A DNA stretch of 64,000 nt from Lentzea sp. NEAU-D7 (GTDB lineage: Bacteria > Actinomycetota > Actinomycetes > Mycobacteriales > Pseudonocardiaceae). Numbering within the stretch: position 1 is the stretch's first letter; the number at the start of each line of letters is the position of its first letter. Position numbers and translations under genes: made by a program. Of the stretch, positions 35,101 to 41,658 are shown piece by piece. The notes beneath the pieces were generated by a model that worked only from the letters and a program-made list of their open reading frames with translations, did not search any database and was not told where the DNA came from. Location: NCBI RefSeq assembly GCF_026242055.1, contig NZ_JAPJDL010000007.1:253693-317692 (forward strand), read 5' to 3'.

Positions 35101-36012
35101 GCCGACGACACGATGGTCGCGACGTACGAGCTCGGCGGTGGCTGGCTGCGCATCGCCACGGCTCGCGTGGGCAAGCGGGCGTTCCTGGGCAACTCGGGCA
35201 TGACCGCGCCGGGCCGCAACGTCCCGAAGGGCGGGCTCGTCGGCGTGCTGTCGGCGGCCCCGAAGCGGGCCAAGGCCGGCTCGTCGTACCTGGGCATGCC
35301 GCCGATGAAGCTGCCGCGCGCCGCCGAGGTGTCGGACCAGTCGCGCACGTTCGACCCGCCCAAGCACCTCATGTGGGCGCGAGCGCTGGTCGAGCTGTGC
35401 CGGTTCGTCCCGGTGATGCTGAACGTCGCGCTGGTCGTGCTGGTGCTGTTCGCGCTGAAGGAGTTCGGACTCTGGTGGTCCGGCGTCGTGCTGCTCGGTG
35501 CCGGTGTGGCCGCGTGCCTGGTGGCCGTCGTCGCCAAGTGGACGCTCGTGGGCCGCTTCAAGGTGCGCGAGTACCCGCTGTGGTCGGCGTTCGTGTGGCG
35601 CAACGAGCTGGCGGACACGTTCGTCGAGGTGCTCGCGGTGCCGTGGCTCATCGGGTTCTCCGGTGGCACGCCGCTGATGAACCTGTGGCTGCGCTCGCTG
35701 GGCGCGTCGGTGGGCCGTGGCGCGTGGTGCGAGTCGTACTGGCTGCCCGAGGCCGACCTGGTGTCCCTGGGCGCCGGCGCGACGGTCAACCGGGGCTGTG
35801 TCGTGCAGACGCACCTGTTCCACGACCGGATCCTGCGGATGGACCGCGTGGAGCTGGGCGCGGGTTCCACTTTGGGCCCGCACGGCATCGTGCTGCCCGG
35901 GGTGTCCGTGGGCGCTCACACCACGATCGGACCCGCCTCGCTCGTCATGCGCGGAGAGGATGTACCGTCGGGAACCCGTTGGCTGGGCAACCCGATCTCC
36001 GCGTGGACATGA
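32197..36012 (+). CDS. Pls/PosA-type nonribosomal peptide synthetase
   Basis: The protein is about 1,270 aa and has the layout of epsilon-poly-lysine synthetase: an adenylation domain (FTSGSTGKPKG at about 169, FDASCEEMW, NTYGPTEATV, YRSGDMVR), a thiolation domain with GGSSLGAA (carrier Ser near 547), then about six membrane helices and three tandem C-terminal domains with left-handed-helix acyltransferase-like repeats. It lacks condensation and thioesterase domains. It should link one amino acid iteratively at the membrane. Start choice is uncertain: GTG at 32197, 32221 or 32239; TAAAGT at 32190-32195 may be a -10 box, which would favour a later start. It overlaps the M1 gene by 4 nt. Confidence 0.85.
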   Translation: MQLPVAERVRSDADVTIAAEPVVLRSMFTAGEAPPPRTLLDILRASADEHPDALAVDDGTTALTYRALITEVLELKEKLAAEGIGVGDRVGVRVPSGTADLYVSILATLAAGAAYVPVDFEDPDERAELVFGEAQVGAVLGEGRSLTRHGTTLGMPGEPGLDNDAWIIFTSGSTGKPKGVAVTHRNAAAFVDAEARLFLRDEPIGPDDRVLAGLSVAFDASCEEMWLAWRHGACLVPAPRSLVRTGMDLGPWLVEQEITVVSTVPTLAALWPVEALDDVRLLIFGGEACPPELAERLAVDGREVWNTYGPTEATVVACAAQMTGTGPVRIGLPLDGWELVVVDAAGEVVPMGESGELVIGGVGLARYLDVEKDAQKYAPLPSMGWDRAYRSGDMVRAEPEGLVFLGRADEQIKLGGRRIELGEVDAALAALPGIAGAAAAVRTTRGGNQILVGYVVTDGEFDQDAAVEQLRAELPAALVPLIAVVETLPTRTSGKVDRAALPWPLESMDTAGVVFSGVEGWLAEQWAAVLGSGPASEGANFFASGGSSLGAAQLVSMVRTRYPSTSVSDIYQNPTLYKLARRLESYGEAAEVHEVTPTPRWTGVVQTLLMVPLLTIAGARWVVALTALSNVLGWTSVSWWWVAAGFAVFLSPAGRLAISAGGARLLLRGVKPGEYPRGGSVHLRLWTAEMLAQMSRATELSGSWVTHYARALGAKIGPGVDLHSLPPVTGMLKVGRGAAVEPEVDLSGWWLDGDRLRIGRIRIGAGATVGARSTLFPGARIGKKAEVAPGSGVVRSVPTGQRWSGVPATREGKAARSFPSRRPERSRFWNLMYGVSSGLLAALPLLAAAPALLYVLRQPVTLTSALWDVPVASAIWFGTYALLILVSVRLLGIGMREGHYPVHSRAAWAAWTTERLMNNARSALFPLYASLFTPVWLRLLGMKVGRHVEASTVVALPKMTRVGDGAFLADDTMVATYELGGGWLRIATARVGKRAFLGNSGMTAPGRNVPKGGLVGVLSAAPKRAKAGSSYLGMPPMKLPRAAEVSDQSRTFDPPKHLMWARALVELCRFVPVMLNVALVVLVLFALKEFGLWWSGVVLLGAGVAACLVAVVAKWTLVGRFKVREYPLWSAFVWRNELADTFVEVLAVPWLIGFSGGTPLMNLWLRSLGASVGRGAWCESYWLPEADLVSLGAGATVNRGCVVQTHLFHDRILRMDRVELGAGSTLGPHGIVLPGVSVGAHTTIGPASLVMRGEDVPSGTRWLGNPISAWT

Positions 36013-37205
36013 GCTTCTCCGTACACCATTACGCACTAGAGCTTGACTACAAGCCGTACTCCGCGCGTCTGTCCGGGCGCGCGGTGCTGCAGGCTTCCTG
36101 CACCTCGCTGTCGTCGTTCTCGTTGTCCTTCGGTCCACTGCGGATCTCGAAGGTGCTGGTGAACGGCAAACCCGCGCGGTACGGGCACGCCGGCGGCGTG
36201 CTGAACGTGCGCGCGGCCGTGCGCGGGGCCTTCTCGGTCGAGGTCCGCTACTCGGGCGTGCCGGTGCCGGTGGCGACGCCCGAGTGGGGCGACCTCGGCT
36301 GGGACCAGCTCACCGACGGTGCGATCGTGGCGTCCCAGCCGATCGGGGCGCCGTCGTGGTTCCCGTGCCTGGACGACCCGTCCTCGAAGGCCTCGTACCA
36401 CCTGGAGGTGACGGCGCCTTCGCCGTACACGGTGGTGTGCAACGGAGTGCTGGTGGACGGCAAGGTGTCGGGCAGCTCGACTCGGTGGACTTACTCGATG
36501 GCCGCACCGATGGCGACCTACCTCGCGACCGTCCAGATCGGACAGTATGTCGAGGCGCTGCCGAACGTGTGGGCGCCGGCCCGGCTGCGCCGGCTCGTGG
36601 CGCACGACTTCGGCCGGCAGGACGCGATGATCGAGCTGTTCTCGTCGCTGTTCGGGCCGTACCCGTTCGCGAGGTACTCGGTCGTGGTGACCGATGACGC
36701 ACTCGACGTTCCCGTTGAGGCGCAAGGGTTGTCGACGTTCGGGGCCAACCACGTGGACGGCCGCCGGGGTTCGGAGCGGCTGGTGGCGCACGAGCTGGCC
36801 CACCAGTGGTTCGGCAACTCGGTCGGGATCGCCGCGTGGGAGCACATCTGGCTCAACGAGGGCTTCGCCTGCTACTCGGAGTGGATCTGGTCCGAGGCTT
36901 CCGGAGGCCGGTCCGCCGACGCCTGTGCCGCCGCCGCACGGGATCTGCTGCGCCGGTTGCCGCAGAACCTGGTGATCGGACGGCCTCCGCGCGCGGACTG
37001 GTTCGACGACCGCGTCTACAAGCGCGGGGCGTTGACCTTGCACGCGCTGCGCCGCGAGATGGGCGACGACTCGTTCTTCGCGCTGCTGCGCGAGTGGTGC
37101 GCCCGCAACCGGCACGGCGTGGTGACGACCGAGGACTTCCTCTCGCTGGCCGGGCACCGGGAACTGCTCACCCGCTGGCTCTTCAAGCCCGAACTGCCTC
37201 GCTAG
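36009..37205 (+). CDS. M1-family zinc aminopeptidase
   Basis: The 398-aa protein is a short M1 peptidase with the zinc motif HELAHQWFGN at 261 and the third ligand Glu about 19 residues later in LNEGFACY. Substrate motif AQGLSTFGAN stands in for GAMEN. It has no signal peptide. It starts inside the stop of the Pls-type gene (ATGA). In Streptomyces albulus, epsilon-poly-lysine-degrading enzymes are M1 peptidases, so here it is inferred to hydrolyse the product of its partner. The stop codon lies in the CTAG where the downstream MITE inserted. Confidence 0.88.
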   Translation: MSFSVHHYALELDYKPYSARLSGRAVLQASCTSLSSFSLSFGPLRISKVLVNGKPARYGHAGGVLNVRAAVRGAFSVEVRYSGVPVPVATPEWGDLGWDQLTDGAIVASQPIGAPSWFPCLDDPSSKASYHLEVTAPSPYTVVCNGVLVDGKVSGSSTRWTYSMAAPMATYLATVQIGQYVEALPNVWAPARLRRLVAHDFGRQDAMIELFSSLFGPYPFARYSVVVTDDALDVPVEAQGLSTFGANHVDGRRGSERLVAHELAHQWFGNSVGIAAWEHIWLNEGFACYSEWIWSEASGGRSADACAAAARDLLRRLPQNLVIGRPPRADWFDDRVYKRGALTLHALRREMGDDSFFALLREWCARNRHGVVTTEDFLSLAGHRELLTRWLFKPELPR

Positions 37206-37367
37206 GCCGTGTCCCGGAAGTTCGTCCGGTGGCAGGCGCGGGCGAGAGACCCGGAGACGGCGCCGCCGCGATGCCCTCATACCGGGTTGTATTCGGGCGT
37301 CGCGGCGGTGTCGTCTCCGGGGCCCTCGGCCGCTACTGCCGCCCGACGGTACTTCCGGGACACGGCC
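37205..37367. mobile_element. 163-bp MITE with perfect 17-bp terminal inverted repeats
   Basis: GGCCGTGTCCCGGAAGT begins at 37205, and its exact reverse complement ends at 37367. The element is flanked by CTAG on both sides, consistent with insertion into CTAG and duplication of TA (37203-37204 and 37368-37369). The inside is also palindromic: the 27 bp from about 37250 pairs with about 37296-37322 at 24 of 27 positions. There is no transposase. Ends and target resemble IS5-group elements. It supplies the last 12 codons of the NUDIX gene and borders the M1 stop. Confidence 0.8.
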
Positions 37368-37992
37368 TAGACCACTTCCACACCAGCGGCGGGCGGCCAC
37401 CCTTGGGCAACGCGGCCGCGTGCTCGCTGGTGCGGCCGAGGCCCGGCACGCGGTCCATCGTGCGGCCCAGGTTGGCCGGGTAGGGCCGGTCGCCGGTCAG
37501 CGACTCGGTGACGTCGAGCGCCTGCGCCGTCGTGAACTCGGGTCCGAGCAGGCCGGCGGTGAACGGCACGTCGCGCCACAGCTTGTCCGCCAGCATCGGC
37601 CGGCAGTCGGCGACGATCCGGTCGTGGTCGAAGGCCAGCGCGGGCACGGCGTCGAGCCGGCTCCAGACGGCCAGGTCACCGGTCGGCCTGGTCACCGTGG
37701 CCCACAGCGCGATCGACAGCGTCGGGCCGCGCGGGTCACGCGACGGCTCGTCGAACGTGGCGAGCTGGCCGGTCGCCGTCACGGACTTCTCGGCGAGGCC
37801 CAGCTTGCCGGTGACGGCCCTGGTGGTCGCGTCGCGCAGCCGTTCTCCCTTGCCCAGCAGGACGCCGGCCAGCGCCAGTTCGCCCGCGAACGGCTCCTGT
37901 GCGCGTGGTGCCACCCCCACGAGCACGGCGCGTGCGTCTGGATCAAACCGGAGCACGATCACGTCCACCGACACCAACGTCGACTCGATCAT
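37333..37992 (-). CDS. NUDIX-domain regulator, NrtR-like
   Basis: The 219-aa protein has an N-terminal NUDIX fold whose catalytic box is degraded (GVLLGKGERLRDATTRAV, lacking the RExxEE residues), followed by a winged-helix region (DVPFTAGLLGPEFTTAQAL, then GRTMDRVPG and GRPPLVWKW). This is the plan of NrtR, the NAD-metabolism repressor that binds ADP-ribose. A regulator is therefore more likely than a hydrolase. ATG 37992 lies 50 bp inside the PurA-like gene. The last 12 residues are encoded by the MITE. It is the last gene of the operon and may bind the palindrome at 41154. Confidence 0.75.
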   Translation of the reverse strand: MIESTLVSVDVIVLRFDPDARAVLVGVAPRAQEPFAGELALAGVLLGKGERLRDATTRAVTGKLGLAEKSVTATGQLATFDEPSRDPRGPTLSIALWATVTRPTGDLAVWSRLDAVPALAFDHDRIVADCRPMLADKLWRDVPFTAGLLGPEFTTAQALDVTESLTGDRPYPANLGRTMDRVPGLGRTSEHAAALPKGGRPPLVWKWSRPCPGSTVGRQ

Positions 37993-39166
37993 GTGCTGAA
38001 TTCTCCCGCACCGCGTAGTCCGCCCTGGTCGGCCCCGTGCCGGTGACGAGGACGTCCACTCCGAGGAGGTCCTCCAGGTACGTCACGGGGTCGGACAGGT
38101 CTTCCAGGGCCCCGCCGATGGCGACCTTCAGGCCGCCCGCGTCGAGGTGGGTCACCGCCAGTCCGTCGATGCCGCCGCAGCAGTCCACGGAGTAGCGCAG
38201 CAGGGTGGCATCCAGGTGCCCGGCCCGCCACGCGCCCTGGAACTCCCCCGTGCCGTTGTGCGCCTCGGGGAACCGGTCCAGGACTGACTGGTCCTCCGTC
38301 GGCAGCGGGCCCGCGCCGTGCCGCGTCTGGTAGGTCCTGGTCACGCCGAGCACGCGGGCCGGACGTCCGCCGAGCAGCGCCTTCGCGTTGCGCGGTGTGG
38401 TGGTGGACCAGGTCGTGTGCGGGTGGAACCCGTGGGTCTCGTCGAGCAGGACGCCCTGCGCGCCCTCGAAGACCAGCCGTCCGCTGTCGGCGAGCCGCCC
38501 TGCCTCGTCGCCGGTCGTGATCCGGACGGCGTCCGCGAACGCGGTGTAGAGCCCGACCAGTTCGCCGACGTCCGGGCCGTCGCCGATCAGCGGTTCGTAG
38601 AACCTCGCGAGCGCGTCCAGCCTGCGCCGGAGCACCGCGGGGTTCAGGCAGTCGCCGACGGTCGGGGCGGGGCCCGGCTCGCCGAGCACCCGCTGCCCCT
38701 CCACCACGTCCCCCTCGCTCGCCCCGGCGAGCAGCCCGTACCAGGCGGTCTCGCCGATCCCCTTGCCGCACGACCCGTGCCGGTCGCCTCCCCTGGCCCT
38801 CTCCCTGGCCCGGTTCGCGGCGACGTGGAACGGCGTCGTGAGCAGCGCGCCGGCGTCGACCGACATCAGCGAGAGCGGGTTCGCGACGCCGAGCGCCTCC
38901 AGTTCGCGCGACTCGGTCGCCAGCGCGATCGGTTCGACGAGCACGTACCGCGACAGCCAGGTCGGCACGCCCGCGAGCGTGCCCGACCCGAACTGGCTGA
39001 AGGTGTGGTGCCTGCCGCCGGCGATCACGTTGTGCGCGGCCTGCGCTCCCCCGTTGAACCGCACAACGGTGGACACGCCCCCCTCCGCGCACAACGCGTC
39101 GACGACGGCCCCCTTGCCCTCGTCGCCGAAGCCGAGCCCGACGACGATCACGTGGTCCTGGTTCAT
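37943..39166 (-). CDS. Divergent adenylosuccinate-synthetase-like protein
   Basis: The 407-aa protein has the PurA fold: P-loop VGLGFGDEGKGAVVD at residue 8, GGAQAAHNVI where PurA has GGxNAGHT, GSCGKGIGETA where PurA has GTTGRGIGPAY, DETHGFHPHTTWS, and TRTYQTRHGAGPLPTE near the aspartate site. Changes at several conserved points show that it is not the housekeeping PurA. It may join an amino acid to a nucleotide, or sense IMP/GTP. ATG 39166 overlaps the VWA stop (ATGA). It belongs to the four-gene operon with pseudokinase, VWA and NUDIX. Confidence 0.82.
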   Translation of the reverse strand: MNQDHVIVVGLGFGDEGKGAVVDALCAEGGVSTVVRFNGGAQAAHNVIAGGRHHTFSQFGSGTLAGVPTWLSRYVLVEPIALATESRELEALGVANPLSLMSVDAGALLTTPFHVAANRARERARGGDRHGSCGKGIGETAWYGLLAGASEGDVVEGQRVLGEPGPAPTVGDCLNPAVLRRRLDALARFYEPLIGDGPDVGELVGLYTAFADAVRITTGDEAGRLADSGRLVFEGAQGVLLDETHGFHPHTTWSTTTPRNAKALLGGRPARVLGVTRTYQTRHGAGPLPTEDQSVLDRFPEAHNGTGEFQGAWRAGHLDATLLRYSVDCCGGIDGLAVTHLDAGGLKVAIGGALEDLSDPVTYLEDLLGVDVLVTGTGPTRADYAVRENSAHDRVDVGVGGRDRAPV

Positions 39167-40146
39167 CAGCTCAGCGCCACGTCGTCGGGACCGTCGATGC
39201 CGAGCGGCGCGGCGACGACCGGCCGTGCGGCGTTGCCAACGGCGACCAGGGCCTTGCCGACGGCCTTGCTCTCGGCGACCGACCCGATCTCGGCGAGGTC
39301 CACGAGAGCCTGGTCGAGGTCGACCACGCGCTCCTCCATGCCGATCGTCGCGGCGATGAGCTCGCACACCGCGCCGGGGTCGTCCAGCTTGAGGAAGTTC
39401 TGCCCGAGGATCGCGCGCCAGTGGTCACCGATGCTGTCGTCGTTGAAGTACGACGACTGGTTGGGCAGGATGAAGTACACGTTCCACTTGAGAGCGAGCT
39501 CGCGGTACACCGACACCGGGTCGATGTCCTGCTTGACGTCGTCACCGATGATCCGGCGGATGTGCTTGGCCTCCAGCCGCGGCTTGTTCAGCTCGTCTCC
39601 GATGATGAACAGGTAGCCCTTCCGCCCGCGCTTCTGCCACGCGTCCGTGACCACGTGCCGCGCGATGAAGTACGCGGCCAGCTCGTAGGACTCGCTCTTC
39701 TGCCCGCCGCCGTTGCCCTCGAGGAAGATGTCCCGCAGCTGCTCGTCCATGCGGTTGTCCGACTCGAACTGACCGACCTGCAACGGCACGCGGTCGCTGT
39801 CGGCGTCCCCGATCCCGCCGAACATCAGCTGCGGGTCGGCGAGATATCCCTTGCGCTGCAACAGCCCGTGCAACTTACCGAGCTTGCCCTGCATGATCCG
39901 CGGCACCGCGCCCATCGATCCCGTCACGTCGAACAGCACCGCGATCGGTGTCGAGTCGGCGTGGTCGGGCGAGTCCCGGCACTCGCGGTACGCGACGTTC
40001 AGCGGGTCGAGCGCCGCCGCCGCCTTCCAGCTCGACGAAGGCGCCGACTTGATCGCGGCGGTGTAACCGAAGTCGGCGATCCCCTTGGCCGCGCGGAAGG
40101 TCTTCGCCGCCGCGTAAGCGTTGTCATCCCACTTGCCGTGTCCCAT
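39166..40146 (-). CDS. VWA-domain protein
   Basis: The 326-aa protein has a von Willebrand A domain. The metal site DVTGSMG begins at Asp73, and GNGGGQKSES and FIIGDELNK give the other loops. There is no signal peptide or membrane helix, so it acts in the cytosol. The 70 residues before the domain are unassigned. ATG 40146 is chosen because AAAAGGAGA lies at the right distance; ATG 40152 is too close. It overlaps the PurA-like start and follows the pseudokinase by only a few bases. VWA proteins of this kind often assemble with kinases and ATPases. Confidence 0.85.
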   Translation of the reverse strand: MGHGKWDDNAYAAAKTFRAAKGIADFGYTAAIKSAPSSSWKAAAALDPLNVAYRECRDSPDHADSTPIAVLFDVTGSMGAVPRIMQGKLGKLHGLLQRKGYLADPQLMFGGIGDADSDRVPLQVGQFESDNRMDEQLRDIFLEGNGGGQKSESYELAAYFIARHVVTDAWQKRGRKGYLFIIGDELNKPRLEAKHIRRIIGDDVKQDIDPVSVYRELALKWNVYFILPNQSSYFNDDSIGDHWRAILGQNFLKLDDPGAVCELIAATIGMEERVVDLDQALVDLAEIGSVAESKAVGKALVAVGNAARPVVAAPLGIDGPDDVALS

Positions 40147-40148
40147 GG

Positions 40149-41153
40149 TCATTCTCCTTTTGGCAGAGCGAACGGGCGGAAAACCCTTGGTCCGTACAGT
40201 TCTTCGAGCAGCTCGTCGTACTCGCCCAGCAGGTCGGCGACGTCGGGCCGGCGCGACGGCCGTTCCTGCGTGCACCCCCGGGCGAACGCGATCTGCCGAT
40301 GTTCGTCGCTTCGCAACAGATCGATCATCAGCGTGTGTGCCATGTGGACGTCCGTGGCGGCAGTGACCGGTTCTCCCGCCTGGACTTCCGGCGGATAGGC
40401 GATGGTGCGGCTGGTCGCGAGGAGCCGCTGGCCCTCCTCGACGGCGAACGACCACCCGGCCAGCACGATCCCGTGCTGCTCCGGGTGCACCATGACGTTC
40501 TCGGCCGTGACGGCCCCGTGCACCAGCCCGACCTGATGCGCACCGGCCAGCGCCTTGAGCAGCCTGCGGTGCATCCACGCGTAGTCGCGCCCGTCCAGGC
40601 CTCGCGGGTAGGCGGTTTTCACGTCCGCGAGCGTCACGAACCCGTCCAGCAGCGGGTCCAGCACCGTGAAAGCCCTGGACCCCTTGGCGACATCGCCCGA
40701 CGTGTCGAGCAGCCGCGGGTAGAAGGGCCGCAACCACTGGTTCCGGTCGGTGAAACGTTCCAGCTGACGCAACGCCTGCCATTCGCCGTGCAGCAACGGG
40801 TTGAGCGCCGGGTTGCGCACGACCTTGACCACGTACGGCCCGTCGGCCTCGTAGAGGTTGGCGATGCTGCCGACCGCGAACGGCTCCCCGATGCGGTAGA
40901 CGCCGGTCCTGGTCCTGAGTTCGACGGTCGTGCCGTGGGTCCACTCGTGGTGCAGCCGCGTCAGGTTCGCCGAGGCCGCGTGTGCCCGCGTGTTGGCCGG
41001 TCCGACCACGTCGGGGTGCAGCACCGAGGCCAGCGCGTGGTAGCGGCGTCTCGCCTGCTTGCGCTTGGCCGGGTCGGTGGTGCGCGGGCCGAACAGCGCC
41101 TCTGGTGAGGTGGCGCGTTCGACCAGGTCCAGCGCCTCCGATGTGGTGAACAT
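40149..41153 (-). CDS. J-domain-like/pseudokinase fusion
   Basis: The 334-aa protein begins with a J-domain-like segment: RRRYHALASVLHPDV has the HPD tripeptide at 46-48 of DnaJ proteins. A kinase-like domain follows. The Lys strand reads YVVKVV, but the catalytic loop is HGAVTAEN (HRD Asp lost) and the metal site is LAGWSF (no DFG Asp), so it is probably a pseudokinase that binds but does not phosphorylate. It is the first gene of the operon. ATG 41153 touches a perfect palindrome upstream. Confidence 0.75.
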   Translation of the reverse strand: MFTTSEALDLVERATSPEALFGPRTTDPAKRKQARRRYHALASVLHPDVVGPANTRAHAASANLTRLHHEWTHGTTVELRTRTGVYRIGEPFAVGSIANLYEADGPYVVKVVRNPALNPLLHGEWQALRQLERFTDRNQWLRPFYPRLLDTSGDVAKGSRAFTVLDPLLDGFVTLADVKTAYPRGLDGRDYAWMHRRLLKALAGAHQVGLVHGAVTAENVMVHPEQHGIVLAGWSFAVEEGQRLLATSRTIAYPPEVQAGEPVTAATDVHMAHTLMIDLLRSDEHRQIAFARGCTQERPSRRPDVADLLGEYDELLEELYGPRVFRPFALPKGE

Positions 41154-41178
41154 GGTTTGAGTCTTGCAGACTCAAACC
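41154..41178. promoter_or_regulatory. Perfect 25-bp palindrome at the operon start
   Basis: GGTTTGAGTC (41154-41163) and GACTCAAACC (41169-41178) are exact reverse complements around TTGCA. The site directly abuts the ATG of the pseudokinase gene. There is no room for a ribosome binding site that is not part of it, so it may cover the promoter of a leaderless transcript or form an RNA hairpin. NrtR-type regulators bind palindromes of about this length, and the operon encodes one. Confidence 0.65.
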
Positions 41179-41274
41179 CGAAGCGCAATGGCGTCCAGCC
41201 TGCGTGACCCAGGAGCTACCGCTCGCTCAATGGCGCCGCTACCCGGCTAGAGGCCGATTCCGCACATCGACCGG

Positions 41275-41325
<51 letters not shown>

Positions 41326-41361
41326 ACGCCCACGCTCAGCCGGAGAACGTTCGACCTCTTA

Positions 41362-41658
41362 TCACCGCTCCGGTTCGACGTGAGATCCGCTCAACCAGAT
41401 CAACCAGTCCGCAAGAATCTCCTTGAAGCCGTCGAGAACGGGATCAGGTTGAGAGCCAGCCAATCCGGCCAACACAGACTCGACCGTGTCCTGATCCAGG
41501 TGGAGGGTGAGGAATTCAGCAGGATTCACCTGCACGACTCGGAGATCGAGCGCCTGCCCCTCGACTGCGGCGGCCACCAGGGAGCTCTGGTCACACGACA
41601 TACCAGGAATGTCCACACCCCAGTAGAATGGCTGGTCTTCCGCCATGTCGATCAACAT
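41362..41658 (-). CDS. Candidate immunity protein for the Rhs toxin
   Basis: The 98-aa protein is acidic, has no signal peptide and no recognised motif (AEDQPFYWGVDIPGM at the start, FKEILADWLIWLSGSH near the end). ATG 41658 overlaps the stop of the Rhs gene by 7 bp. A small gene coupled directly after a polymorphic toxin is by rule its immunity gene. Assignment rests on position only. Confidence 0.65.
   Translation of the reverse strand: MLIDMAEDQPFYWGVDIPGMSCDQSSLVAAAVEGQALDLRVVQVNPAEFLTLHLDQDTVESVLAGLAGSQPDPVLDGFKEILADWLIWLSGSHVEPER

Noticed and set aside
32203..36138. 1,311-codon minus-strand frame over the Pls-type gene
   Set aside because: It is a shadow of the synthetase: low-complexity composition rich in Arg, His and Gln, with no recognisable domain.
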